Origin: Aestuariicoccus sp032586235
GTDB lineage: Bacteria > Pseudomonadota > Alphaproteobacteria > Rhodobacterales > Rhodobacteraceae
DNA: 60,965 bases
Assembly: GCF_032586235.1 (NCBI RefSeq)
Contig: NZ_JAWHTD010000025.1
Location: 1 to 60,965 of the forward strand
Direction of reading: 5' to 3'
Of the stretch, positions 1 to 8,633 are shown one piece after another. Every line of letters starts with the position of its first letter. The stretch's first letter is position 1. The notes under the pieces are model-generated. The model did not search any database and was not told the origin of the DNA. It saw only the letters and a list, made by a program, of their open reading frames with translations. Both the position numbers and the translations under genes were made by a program.

Positions 1-77
1 CACCTCCACATATGGTGAATCACAAAATCCGGCCCGTGGAAATCCCATCGATTCAGATTTCAAGGATGACGCTTTAG
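1..77. repeat. Left terminal inverted repeat (end of an insertion sequence)
   Basis: These 77 bases recur as the reverse complement at 60889-60965 with a single difference (position 34, C here, A in the other copy). The match stops at 77/78. The last four bases, read outward from the element, are CTAA, which fits the YTAR target of IS5-type elements. Most likely the edge of an IS whose body, including any transposase, lies outside the window. The IS family is an inference. Confidence 0.75.
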
Positions 78-361
78 TCTGTCGTTTCGACGATCAGCAA
101 TTCCCGTTCGGACGCGCCACGCGCGTGGCTCAGCGCCTCTTGGTATTCGGGCGAGTGATAGCAGGCCTCGGCATCCTCGACCGAGGGGAATTGCGCCACC
201 ACGTTGCGCGGCCGTTCCTTGCCTTCCAGCTGCACAAAGCGCCCGCCGCGGGCGATGAACCGGCCGCCGTGCTTGGCGATGGCCGGCCCGGCCAGTTCGG
301 CGTAGCGGCCATAGGCCTCGGCGTCGGTGACGGTCACATGGGCGATCCAGAGTGCGGGCAT
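74..361 (-). CDS. DUF1330 family protein
   Basis: A 95-residue protein of the DUF1330 family, small ferredoxin-like alpha/beta proteins of unknown function. It opens MPALWIAHVTVTD, has the family's GGRF-x-ARGG stretch near residue 35 and a CYHSPEYQEAL motif near residue 68, and is full length. The gene starts 3 bases downstream of the alaS stop, so it is probably co-transcribed behind alaS. Its TAA stop (76-74) lies inside the CTAA junction of the terminal repeat, so the insertion hit exactly the stop codon and left the coding sequence intact. A precise biochemical role cannot be given. Confidence 0.85.
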   Translation of the reverse strand: MPALWIAHVTVTDAEAYGRYAELAGPAIAKHGGRFIARGGRFVQLEGKERPRNVVAQFPSVEDAEACYHSPEYQEALSHARGASERELLIVETTD

Positions 362-364
362 GTC

Positions 365-3037
365 TTATCCTCCAATCACGGCTTCGGCGGCCTTGATGGC
401 GGCCTCGGCATTTTCGGCGCTGGCGCCGCCGCCCTGCGCCATGTCCGGACGGCCGCCGCCGCCCTTGCCGCCCAGTTCGGGCACCGCGGCCTTGACCAGA
501 TCGACCGCCGACACACGGCCGGTCAGATCCTCGGTCACGCCCGCCGCCACGGCGGCCTTGCCGCCGGTGTCGGCGATCAGCAGCACCGCGCCCGAGCCCA
601 GCCGCGCCTTGTGCTCGTCGATGAGCGGCGGCAGATCCTTGCCCGACACGCCCTGCAGCACCTGCGCCACGAACTTGACGCCCGCGATTTCGCGCGCCTC
701 CGCCCCGCCTTGCGCGGCGCCACCCGCCATGGCCAGATCGCGGCGCAGCTGCGCCACCTCGTTGGCCAGCGCGCGGCGTTCCTCCATCAGCGCGCGGACC
801 CGTGCGGGCACGTCGGCGGCCTGGGTCTTCAACTCGAGCGCCAGATCGGTGATGCGGTGATCCTGCTCGCTGAGATACCGAAAGGCCTCGGCCCCGGTCA
901 GCGCCTCGATCCGGCGGACGCCAGCGCTGCTGGCGCTGTCGCCCAGCGTGACAAAGACACCGATATCGCCGGTCTGGCGCACATGCGTGCCGCCGCACAG
1001 CTCGATCGAATAGGTCTGGCCATCCGCCCCCTTGCCCGAGCCGTGCTGAACGCCCATGCTGACCACCCGCACCTCGTCACCGTATTTCTCACCGAACAGC
1101 GCCTGCGCGCCGATGCCGCGCGCGTCATCCGGCGTCATGATCCGCGTCTCCACGGGCGCGTTCTGGCGGATGTAGCCGTTGACCTCTTCCTCGACCTGTT
1201 TCAGCTCTTCGAGGCTGAGCGCCTTGCCATGGCTGAAGTCGAACCGAAGCCGGTCGGGTGCGTTGAGCGAGCCGCGCTGCGCGACGTGATCGCCAAGCGC
1301 GCGCCGCAGCGCCTCGTGCAGCAGGTGTGTCGCCGAGTGGTTGGCCCGGATCGAGCCGCGCCGGGCATGGTCCACCTCCAGCTGCACCGCGTCGTTTCGG
1401 GCGAACGTGCCGCGTTCGACCGTCACCTGATGGGCAAAGACCTTGCCGCCGCCCATGCGCTGGGTGTCGGTCACGGTGGCGTAATCGTCCTCATCCTCCA
1501 GCCGCCGGATCCAGCCGTGATCGCCGACCTGGCCGCCGGATTCGCCATAGAACGGAGTCTGGTTCAGCACGATCCAGCCGTTTTCGCCCGCCTTAAGCGC
1601 GTCGACCGCCTTGCCGTCGCGCACCAGCGCCAGCATCTGGCCCTCGGCCACCTCGGTGTCGTAGCCCAGAAAATCAGTCGCGCCATGCTCTTCGGCGATG
1701 TCGAACCAGATTGCCAGATCCGCGGCCTCGCCCGATCCGGCCCAGGCCGCGCGGGCCTTGGCCTTCTGCTCGGCCATGGCGGCGTCGAAGCCATCTGTGT
1801 CGACGGTCCGGTTACGCTCGCGCAGCGCATCCTGCGTCAGGTCGAGCGGAAAACCGTATGTGTCGTAAAGCTTGAACGCCGTCTCGCCGGGCAGCGCGGC
1901 GCTGTCGGGCAGGTCCTTCAGCTCTTCGTCCAGCAGTTTCAGCCCGCGGTCCAGCGTCTGCTTGAACCGTGTCTCCTCCAGCCGCAGGGTTTCCTCGATC
2001 AGCGCCTGCGCGCGGCCAAGCTCGGGATAGGCCGCCCCCATCTGCCGCACCAGCGCGGGCACCAGCCGGTGCATCACCGGATCCTGCGCACCCAGCATAT
2101 GCGCGTGCCGCATCGCGCGCCGCATGATCCGGCGCAGCACATAGCCGCGCCCGTCGTTCGACGGCATCACGCCGTCTGCGATCAGGAACGAGGTCGAGCG
2201 CAGATGATCGGCGATCACCCGGTGATGGGTCTTGCCCGGCCCATCGGGATCGGAGCTGGTGGCATCCGCGCTGGCCTCGATCAGGCTGCGGATTAGGTCG
2301 GTGCTGTAATTGTCGTTGGTCCCCTGCAACAGCGCCGCGACCCGCTCGATCCCCATGCCGGTGTCGATGCTCTGCGCCGCCAGCTCCTTGCGGGTGCCAT
2401 CCTCGAACTGCTCGTATTGCATGAAGACGAGGTTCCAGATCTCGACAAAGCGGTCGCCGTCCTCTTCCGGGCTGCCCGGAGGGCCGCCCCAATATTGCTC
2501 GCCGTGATCAAAGAAAATCTCGGTACAGGGGCCGCAGGGGCCGGTCGGGCCCATCATCCAGAAATTGTCATCCGTGGCGATGCGGATGATCCGGTCCTCG
2601 GGCACGCCGGTCTTTTTCCAGATCTCCGCCGCCTCGTCGTCAGTGTGGTAGATCGTGACCAAAAGCCGGTCCTTGGGGATGTCGAGCTCTTTGGTGATCA
2701 GCTCCCACGCAAAGGGGATCGCCTCGGATTTGAAGTAATCGCCAAAGCTGAAATTCCCCAGCATTTCAAAGAAGGTATGATGCCGCGCGGTATAGCCGAC
2801 ATTATCCAGATCGTTGTGCTTGCCCCCGGCGCGCACGCATTTCTGCGCGGTGGTGGCGCGCTTGTAATCGCGATGCTCGACGCCGGTGAAGAGGTTCTTG
2901 AACTGAACCATGCCGGAATTGGCGAACATCAGTGTCGGGTCGTTGCGCGGCACCAGAGGGCTCGAGGCGACAACCTCGTGACCCTGTTTTTCAAAGTAGC
3001 CGAGAAAGGTGGATCGGATATCGTTCAGCGTGGGCAT
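365..3037 (-). CDS. alaS: Alanyl-tRNA synthetase
   Basis: 890 residues, the usual size. Class II aminoacyl-tRNA synthetase that charges tRNA-Ala in the cytoplasm. It begins MPTLNDIRSTFLGYF, carries the editing-domain zinc motifs HSATH (about residue 566) and CGGTH (about residue 680), and ends in the C-Ala domain with a glycine-rich GGKGGGG segment. An in-frame upstream extension lacks the family N-terminus, so the ATG at 3037 was chosen. It lies downstream of recA in the same direction, with a strong terminator between them, so it probably has its own promoter. Confidence 0.97.
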   Translation of the reverse strand: MPTLNDIRSTFLGYFEKQGHEVVASSPLVPRNDPTLMFANSGMVQFKNLFTGVEHRDYKRATTAQKCVRAGGKHNDLDNVGYTARHHTFFEMLGNFSFGDYFKSEAIPFAWELITKELDIPKDRLLVTIYHTDDEAAEIWKKTGVPEDRIIRIATDDNFWMMGPTGPCGPCTEIFFDHGEQYWGGPPGSPEEDGDRFVEIWNLVFMQYEQFEDGTRKELAAQSIDTGMGIERVAALLQGTNDNYSTDLIRSLIEASADATSSDPDGPGKTHHRVIADHLRSTSFLIADGVMPSNDGRGYVLRRIMRRAMRHAHMLGAQDPVMHRLVPALVRQMGAAYPELGRAQALIEETLRLEETRFKQTLDRGLKLLDEELKDLPDSAALPGETAFKLYDTYGFPLDLTQDALRERNRTVDTDGFDAAMAEQKAKARAAWAGSGEAADLAIWFDIAEEHGATDFLGYDTEVAEGQMLALVRDGKAVDALKAGENGWIVLNQTPFYGESGGQVGDHGWIRRLEDEDDYATVTDTQRMGGGKVFAHQVTVERGTFARNDAVQLEVDHARRGSIRANHSATHLLHEALRRALGDHVAQRGSLNAPDRLRFDFSHGKALSLEELKQVEEEVNGYIRQNAPVETRIMTPDDARGIGAQALFGEKYGDEVRVVSMGVQHGSGKGADGQTYSIELCGGTHVRQTGDIGVFVTLGDSASSAGVRRIEALTGAEAFRYLSEQDHRITDLALELKTQAADVPARVRALMEERRALANEVAQLRRDLAMAGGAAQGGAEAREIAGVKFVAQVLQGVSGKDLPPLIDEHKARLGSGAVLLIADTGGKAAVAAGVTEDLTGRVSAVDLVKAAVPELGGKGGGGRPDMAQGGGASAENAEAAIKAAEAVIGG

Positions 3038-3144
3038 GAGAGTATCGCCTTTTGCGCGCGTCGTCGGGATTGGCGCAGGTGTAACGGCCTGATCTGGCAC
3101 TGTCCATAAGCGCATGTACCGCAGGCCCGGCCCCGGCCCGGAAC

Positions 3145-3172
3145 GAAAAAGGGCGCCCCGTCGGGCGCCCCT
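3145..3172 (-). terminator. Rho-independent terminator of recA
   Basis: On the minus strand, a stem of GGGCGCCC and GGGGCGCCC with a short loop is followed by five T residues, 25 bases after the recA stop. It separates recA from alaS. Confidence 0.8.
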
Positions 3173-3195
3173 GTGACTTTGCCTGTCTCGGCTGG

Positions 3196-4278
3196 TCAGG
3201 CTTCGACGACGTCGCCGTCCTCGCCACCCTCGCCACCGCCTGCCATGTCGAAGTCCAGGCCGTGCGCTGCACGAATCTTGTCCTCGATCTCCAGCGCTGT
3301 GCCGGTGTTCTCGCGCAGGAAATTCTTGGCGTTCTCGCGCCCCTGCCCGATGCGTTCGTCGCCGTAGGAATACCAGGCGCCGGATTTTTCGACCACGCCG
3401 GCTTTGACGCCCAGATCCAGCAATTCGCCGGTCTTGGAAATCCCCTCGCCATACATGATGTCGAATTCGACCTGTTTGAACGGCGGCGCGACCTTGTTCT
3501 TGACCACCTTCACGCGGGTGGCGTTGCCCACAATCTCGTCGCGGTCCTTGACCGAACCGATGCGCCGGATGTCGAGTCGCACAGAGCTGTAGAATTTCAG
3601 CGCGTTGCCGCCGGTCGTCGTTTCGGGGCTGCCGAACATCACGCCGATCTTCATCCGGATCTGGTTAATGAAGATGACCATGCAATTGCTGCGCGCGATC
3701 GAGCCGGTGAGCTTGCGCATCGCCTGGCTCATCAGGCGGGCGTGCACGCCGACGCTCGAATCGCCCATATCGCCCTCAAGCTCGCTCTTGGGGGTCAGCG
3801 CGGCGACCGAGTCGACGACCACCATGCTGACCGCCCCCGATCGCACCAGCGTATCGGTAATCTCGAGCGCCTGTTCGCCGGTGTCGGGCTGCGAGATCAG
3901 CAGCTCGTCCAGATCGACGCCCAGCTTGCGCGCGTACTGCGGATCGAGCGCATGTTCGGCGTCGACAAAGGCGCAGACGCCGCCCTTTTTCTGTTCCTCG
4001 GCCACGCAATGCAACGTCAGCGTCGTCTTGCCCGACGATTCGGGCCCGTAGATTTCGATGATCCGCCCCTTGGGCAGCCCGCCGATCCCCAGCGCGATGT
4101 CCAGCCCCAGCGACCCGGTCGAGGTCGACTCGATATCCTTGATGGCGTTTTCGCCGCCCAGTTTCATGATCGAGCCCTTGCCGAACTGCCGTTCGATCTG
4201 GGCCAGCGCACTGTCGAGCGCCTTTTTCTTGTTCGCGTCGCGCTTGCTGTCCATCGTCAAAAGATCTGCCGTTGCCAT
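3196..4278 (-). CDS. recA: Recombinase RecA
   Basis: 360 residues. ATP-dependent strand-exchange protein of homologous recombination and co-protease for LexA cleavage. The Walker A motif GPESSGKTT is near residue 75 and the protein ends in the usual acidic tail (GGEGGEDGDVVEA). The ATG at 4278 is preceded by AAGGA at a suitable distance and gives the alphaproteobacterial start MATADLLTMDSKRDANKKK. An SOS box lies 53 bases upstream of the start, so DNA damage induction through LexA is expected. A divergent sulfotransferase gene starts beyond it. Confidence 0.98.
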   Translation of the reverse strand: MATADLLTMDSKRDANKKKALDSALAQIERQFGKGSIMKLGGENAIKDIESTSTGSLGLDIALGIGGLPKGRIIEIYGPESSGKTTLTLHCVAEEQKKGGVCAFVDAEHALDPQYARKLGVDLDELLISQPDTGEQALEITDTLVRSGAVSMVVVDSVAALTPKSELEGDMGDSSVGVHARLMSQAMRKLTGSIARSNCMVIFINQIRMKIGVMFGSPETTTGGNALKFYSSVRLDIRRIGSVKDRDEIVGNATRVKVVKNKVAPPFKQVEFDIMYGEGISKTGELLDLGVKAGVVEKSGAWYSYGDERIGQGRENAKNFLRENTGTALEIEDKIRAAHGLDFDMAGGGEGGEDGDVVEA

Positions 4279-4330
4279 GATTTGATTGTCCTTATTCCAC
4301 ACCCCGTCACGGGCGGCAATTGCTGCTTTC

Positions 4331-4345
4331 GTTCACCTCTTGTTC
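4331..4345. promoter_or_regulatory. LexA (SOS) box of recA
   Basis: Reads GTTCACCTCTTGTTC, an exact GTTC-N7-GTTC, the alphaproteobacterial LexA operator. On the recA strand it reads GAAC-N7-GAAC. It lies 53-67 bases upstream of the recA start codon. Confidence 0.85.
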
Positions 4346-4460
4346 CGTTATGTATGAGATCAAAAAGAGAACATTTCAAGTCGTATTTTCTTTGCTCACT
4401 CTGGGGCCTCAGCGTTAAAGATTGGTTTACGACGATTGACCGACCGGTGAAGGAGCGCAG

Positions 4461-5054
4461 ATGCTGGTTTTCTGGAAGCAAAGGCTGGTGGTGCTGGCGG
4501 TGCCCAAGACCGGCACTTCGGCCTTTGCCCGCGCGCTTGCGCCGCATGCGTCGATGAGCGTTCAGGACCCGCCCGAGCTCAAGCATGCGCCGCTTTACCG
4601 CTACAACCGCTTCTTCCGGCCGATGTTCGAAAAGATGGGCGCGGATCACATGGAGACGGTGGCGGTTCTGCGCGAGCCGGTCAGCTGGCTGGGCAGCTGG
4701 TATCGCTACCGGCAGCGGCCGTTTCTGGACGGCAAGCCCGTTTCGACGAAGTCCATGTCCTTCGACGCCTTCGTCGAGGCCTATACCCGCGGCGATCGCC
4801 CGCCCTTCGCCAATGTGGGCAGCCAGGCGAAATTCATCGAGCCGCGGCCCAACGGCACGGCGGTCACGCATCTATACAAGTACGAAAACCAGGCCGGGCT
4901 GATCGGGTTTCTGGAGGACCGGCTGGGGCTGAGCATCGACCTTCCGCGTGAAAACGTGTCGCCCCGGCGCGATCTGGCGTTGTCGGCGGACCTAGAGGCC
5001 AAGCTGCGGCGCAAATGCACGGCGGATTTCGCGGCGTGGGACTCGGCGCTCTGA
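4461..5054 (+). CDS. Small sulfotransferase family protein
   Basis: 197 residues. The N-terminus RLVVLAVPKTGTSAFARAL is the 5'-phosphosulfate-binding loop of PAPS-dependent sulfotransferases (PKTGT-type) and LREPVSWLGSWYRYR near residue 72 is the 3'-phosphate-binding motif. Such proteins move a sulfuryl group from PAPS to a sugar or small acceptor; the acceptor cannot be inferred here. The AAGGAG ribosome site fixes the start. It is transcribed divergently from recA and convergently with cckA (stop codons 9 bases apart). A TTAA-N7-TTTA sequence at 4415-4429 is a near match to a CtrA box. Confidence 0.8.
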   Translation: MLVFWKQRLVVLAVPKTGTSAFARALAPHASMSVQDPPELKHAPLYRYNRFFRPMFEKMGADHMETVAVLREPVSWLGSWYRYRQRPFLDGKPVSTKSMSFDAFVEAYTRGDRPPFANVGSQAKFIEPRPNGTAVTHLYKYENQAGLIGFLEDRLGLSIDLPRENVSPRRDLALSADLEAKLRRKCTADFAAWDSAL

Positions 5055-5063
5055 CGTCCGGGA

Positions 5064-7373
5064 TCAGGCGAACTGTGCGTGCACGACGTCGGTCAGCTCG
5101 TTGAGCGAGAAGGGTTTGGGCAGAAAGACCGAATCGACCGGGCGGTCCTGGCCTTCGCCAAAGGCGTCCTCCGCATAGCCCGACATGAAGACCACGCGCA
5201 CCTCGGGCCGTTTGACCAGCGCCTCGCGCACCCAGGTCGGGCCGTCCATCCCGGGCATCACCACATCGGTCACGAAGACATCGACCTCCAGCGTGCCGTC
5301 GTCTAACAGCGACAGCGCCTCTTCGGCGGATTCCGCCTCGATCACCGTGTAGCCACGCAGCCGCAGCGCCCGCGCGGCGAAGGCGCGCACCGGGGCCTCG
5401 TCCTCGACCAGCAGAACGACGCCTTCGCCGTTCCGCGTGATCGCGGGCGTCTCTTTCACCGGTTTGGCGGTCTCCTCCGGGGCGGCTTCCTCGAAGGCGG
5501 GGAACATCAGGGTGAAGCAGGTGCCCTTGCCGACGACGCTGTCGACGAAGATGAACCCGCCGGTCTGTTTGACGATCCCGTAGACCGTCGACAGGCCCAG
5601 CCCCGTACCCTCGCCGGTGGGCTTGGTGGTGAAGAACGGCTCGAACACCTTTTGCAGCTGGTCCTTGTGGATGCCCACGCCCTCGTCGGTGACCTTGACG
5701 GTCACATAGGTGCCGGGCGCCACGACCGCGCGGTCGCGCCGGAACGGTTCGCGCAGCACCGCGCGCTCGGTCTCGATCAGCACGCTGCCGCCGTTGGGCA
5801 TGGCGTCGCGGGCGTTCACGACGAGGTTCATCATCACCTGTTCAAGCTGGCGCTTGTCGCCCCGGATCGCCGGCAGCACCGGTTCGTGGCTGAGCTTGAG
5901 CTTGACCCGCTCGCCGACCAGCCGGTTGAGCAGGTGGGTCAGATCCGCCAGCGTGTCACGTAGATCCAGAACCTCGGGGCGCAGGGTCTGCTTGCGCGAG
6001 AACGCCAGCAATTGTGACACAAGCGCGGCGGCGCGGTTGGCGTTCTGGTTGATCTGCACCAGGTCGCCGTAATCCGGATCGCCCTGATCGTGGCGCAGCA
6101 GCATCAGGTCGCAATGGCCGGAAATGGCGTTCAGCAGGTTGTTGAAATCATGCGCCACACCGCCCGCAAGCTGGCCGATGGCCTGCATTTTCTGGCTCTG
6201 GACGAACTGCGCCTCCAGCGTCTTGAGCTCGGTCGCGTCGTTCAGCACGGCCACCAGCAGGGGTTGGCCGTCCTCGATCACGCGGTTGAGCGTGACCTGA
6301 ACGAACATCTCGCGGTCGGTGCGCGAGAGCCGCAGAAATTCCGAGCGGTTAAGGCCACGTCCCGCCGCCGCATCGGTCAGCCAGTCCGAAATCGACCTGC
6401 CCAGCCCCTCCATCAGATCGCCCATCGTCAGGCGCGGCGTGATTTCGGTATCCAGCAGCTGGCGCGCCTCGCGGTTGGCGCGCAGCACCTCGCCGGACGG
6501 GTTCACCTTGAGCAGCGGCACGGGAAGGCTGTCGAACTCGGTCTTGTCGGCGGGTTTCAGGGTCGCGTCGCCGACCGCCTCGAACAGCAATTCCTCGCGC
6601 CCGGCGCCGGCTTCGCCGACATGGATCAGATAGCGGCGCGTGCCGTCGGGTGTGTGCACGTTGTGGATGTCGCCCGGGGAGATGCGTTCCTCCTCTATCG
6701 CCTCGGCGATGTTGCGGGGCCGCTTGCCGAGCAGGTTGCGCGCCTGTTCGTTCATATAGAGCACCGCGCCCCGCCGCCCCAGCGTCAGGATCGGATGTTG
6801 TTTGCCCTTGTCCGGCCCCTGCCCGGCCTGGCCCGGCAGCGTCAGGCGCCAGACCACGGTTTCCCCGTCGAGCTGCTGCACACGGATGCAGGCGGTGCCA
6901 CGCGGGCCCGCCACATCCTCGACCGCGATACCGTTTTCCGAGGCGCGCAGCTGCAGGCGGAACACGATTGCGGCCGGGCTGGCGAAATGTCCGTCGAGCG
7001 CGCTGGCCAGCGGCTCGCCGGTGCGCAGCGACAGGGCGTCACGCGCGGCAATATTGGCAAAGCGGATGCGGCCGTCGCAATCGGTCACGGCCGCCGGCGT
7101 CGCCTCGCCCTCCAGCAGCTGGGTGACCAGGGCGAAATCGGTCTTGCCCTGCGCCCGCGTCACCAGCGACCAGGCCGTCAGCCCGACCGCGACCGTTGCG
7201 ATTGTCGCCGCCGCGGTCAGAAACCCCAGTTGCGCCGCCAGTCCCGGGGCCAGCATCGCAAGCCCAAGACACAACAGCGCCAGCGCAAAGAGCACGCCCT
7301 TGCGGCGCATCATCGATCTGGAGGCACGCGCCACCGGCGAAAAGCTCATCGTCGTATCGGCCAAGATGCCCAC
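5064..7373 (-). CDS. cckA: CckA-type hybrid histidine kinase
   Basis: 769 residues. Two hydrophobic segments near residues 28-65 are followed by PAS-like regions, the DHp motif GGVAHDFNNLLNAISGHC (phospho-accepting His about residue 405), an ATPase domain with G-boxes (GTGLGLSTVYGI), and a receiver whose Asp sits in FVTDVVMPGMDG (about residue 701). In alphaproteobacteria CckA feeds phosphate through ChpT to CtrA, controlling the cell cycle, motility and gene-transfer agents. The GTG start has GAAGGGA upstream; an ATG at 7349 has no ribosome site. A CtrA box lies 43 bases upstream of the start, suggesting feedback. Confidence 0.93.
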   Translation of the reverse strand: MGILADTTMSFSPVARASRSMMRRKGVLFALALLCLGLAMLAPGLAAQLGFLTAAATIATVAVGLTAWSLVTRAQGKTDFALVTQLLEGEATPAAVTDCDGRIRFANIAARDALSLRTGEPLASALDGHFASPAAIVFRLQLRASENGIAVEDVAGPRGTACIRVQQLDGETVVWRLTLPGQAGQGPDKGKQHPILTLGRRGAVLYMNEQARNLLGKRPRNIAEAIEEERISPGDIHNVHTPDGTRRYLIHVGEAGAGREELLFEAVGDATLKPADKTEFDSLPVPLLKVNPSGEVLRANREARQLLDTEITPRLTMGDLMEGLGRSISDWLTDAAAGRGLNRSEFLRLSRTDREMFVQVTLNRVIEDGQPLLVAVLNDATELKTLEAQFVQSQKMQAIGQLAGGVAHDFNNLLNAISGHCDLMLLRHDQGDPDYGDLVQINQNANRAAALVSQLLAFSRKQTLRPEVLDLRDTLADLTHLLNRLVGERVKLKLSHEPVLPAIRGDKRQLEQVMMNLVVNARDAMPNGGSVLIETERAVLREPFRRDRAVVAPGTYVTVKVTDEGVGIHKDQLQKVFEPFFTTKPTGEGTGLGLSTVYGIVKQTGGFIFVDSVVGKGTCFTLMFPAFEEAAPEETAKPVKETPAITRNGEGVVLLVEDEAPVRAFAARALRLRGYTVIEAESAEEALSLLDDGTLEVDVFVTDVVMPGMDGPTWVREALVKRPEVRVVFMSGYAEDAFGEGQDRPVDSVFLPKPFSLNELTDVVHAQFA

Positions 7374-7415
7374 CGCTTACATGATTCCCTTCGGCATCAT
7401 TGAAGCGTTCCGGGG

Positions 7416-7430
7416 TTAAACGTAAATTAA
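7416..7430. promoter_or_regulatory. CtrA box upstream of cckA
   Basis: TTAA at 7416-7419, seven bases, TTAA at 7427-7430, followed by CC: an exact TTAA-N7-TTAA full CtrA site. It lies between the rsmB-type gene's stop and the cckA start in a short AT-rich gap. Confidence 0.65.
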
Positions 7431-7472
7431 CCGAAGATCCGAAATCTGGCAACAACTTAGAGTTGTTGTCCG

Positions 7473-8624
7473 TCACGCGTGCCGCAGCAGCGCCAGGAAA
7501 AAGCCATCGCCATCCTTGCCCGGCAGAAACCGGTTCTGCAGGACATTCGTCCAGCCGTCGCGCCGGGACAGGAAATGTGTCACTCGATTCGCGTTTTCCC
7601 CGTCCAGTACGGAACAGGTGACATAGGCCAGATACCCGCCATCGGCGACCAAAGCCGAGGCTTTCTCGAGGATCTGGTCCTGCGTGTGCATCAGGTCCTC
7701 CAGCCGCTCGGGCGTCAGCAGCCACTTGCCCTCGGGTGCGCGCCGCCACGAGCCAGACCCCGAACAGGGCGCGTCGCAGAGCACCAGATCGAAGGCCCCC
7801 TCCGGTGCATCGACAGGCGTGACGACCGCCCCCGCCCGCTGGGCGCGCACAGGCAGATCGCGCATGCGGCGCGGGTCGGCGTCATGGGCGATCACCTCGG
7901 CCCCGGTGCGCGCGGCCATGGCCAGCGCCTTGCCGCCGCCGCCGGCGCAATAATCCAGCACCCGCGCGCCCTCGGTCAGAGGCAAAAGATCGACGACCTT
8001 CTGGCTGGCGGCATCCTGCAGCTCGACCAGACCGTCGCGGTAGGGGGCGGAGTTCTGGATGCGGCGCGGGTTTTCGGTAACGCGCAGGGCGGTCGGCACG
8101 TCCGCGACGGGCTCGGTGCCCACGCCCTCGGCGGCCAGCGCAGCCTGCGCCGCGGCCACATCCGTCTTGCGCATGTTCACCCGCAGGAAGGTCGGCGCGC
8201 GGTGGCGCAGGGCCTCGGCGACCTCGGACGCCTGCTCTCCGAGCGATACGCGGAACGCGGCAAAAAGCCAGTCCGGCAGATCGGCGGCCTCTTGGGGCGT
8301 CGGCGCGCGGCCCCCGGCGCCTTCCTGCTCTGTCAGAGGCGACGGCCCGTGGCGCGACCCGTCGAAGAGCGTCTCGATCGCCAGCCCGCTCTGGCGCAGA
8401 TGTCCGATCATCAGCGTGCGCCCACCCTCGCCGCCGCCACGCGCCGCCGCGCTGCGGCGGGTGCGCAGGATGTCGAAGACCAGATCGCGCACCGCCGCCC
8501 GGTCGCCGGACCCGGCATAGCGCGCGCCGCGCGCCCAGTTGGTCAGCGCCTTTTCGGCGGGCACCCCGTCGCCCATCCGGGCCAGCACCTCGATCGCGGC
8601 CTGAACGCGCGCGGCGGGGGTCAT
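7473..8624 (-). CDS. RsmB/NOP-type RNA (cytosine-C5) methyltransferase
   Basis: 383 residues. SAM-dependent m5C RNA methyltransferase. The N-terminal third resembles the NusB/RsmB-N helical region. The catalytic part has the SAM loop VLDYCAGGGGK (about residue 220), the motif IV cysteine in DAPCSGSG (about 280) and the catalytic TCS (about 334). The likely substrate is 16S rRNA, as for RsmB, but other NOP-family targets cannot be excluded. It starts 9 bases after the guaB stop, so the two are co-transcribed. Confidence 0.88.
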   Translation of the reverse strand: MTPAARVQAAIEVLARMGDGVPAEKALTNWARGARYAGSGDRAAVRDLVFDILRTRRSAAARGGGEGGRTLMIGHLRQSGLAIETLFDGSRHGPSPLTEQEGAGGRAPTPQEAADLPDWLFAAFRVSLGEQASEVAEALRHRAPTFLRVNMRKTDVAAAQAALAAEGVGTEPVADVPTALRVTENPRRIQNSAPYRDGLVELQDAASQKVVDLLPLTEGARVLDYCAGGGGKALAMAARTGAEVIAHDADPRRMRDLPVRAQRAGAVVTPVDAPEGAFDLVLCDAPCSGSGSWRRAPEGKWLLTPERLEDLMHTQDQILEKASALVADGGYLAYVTCSVLDGENANRVTHFLSRRDGWTNVLQNRFLPGKDGDGFFLALLRHA

Positions 8625-8633
8625 GCGGCGGGC

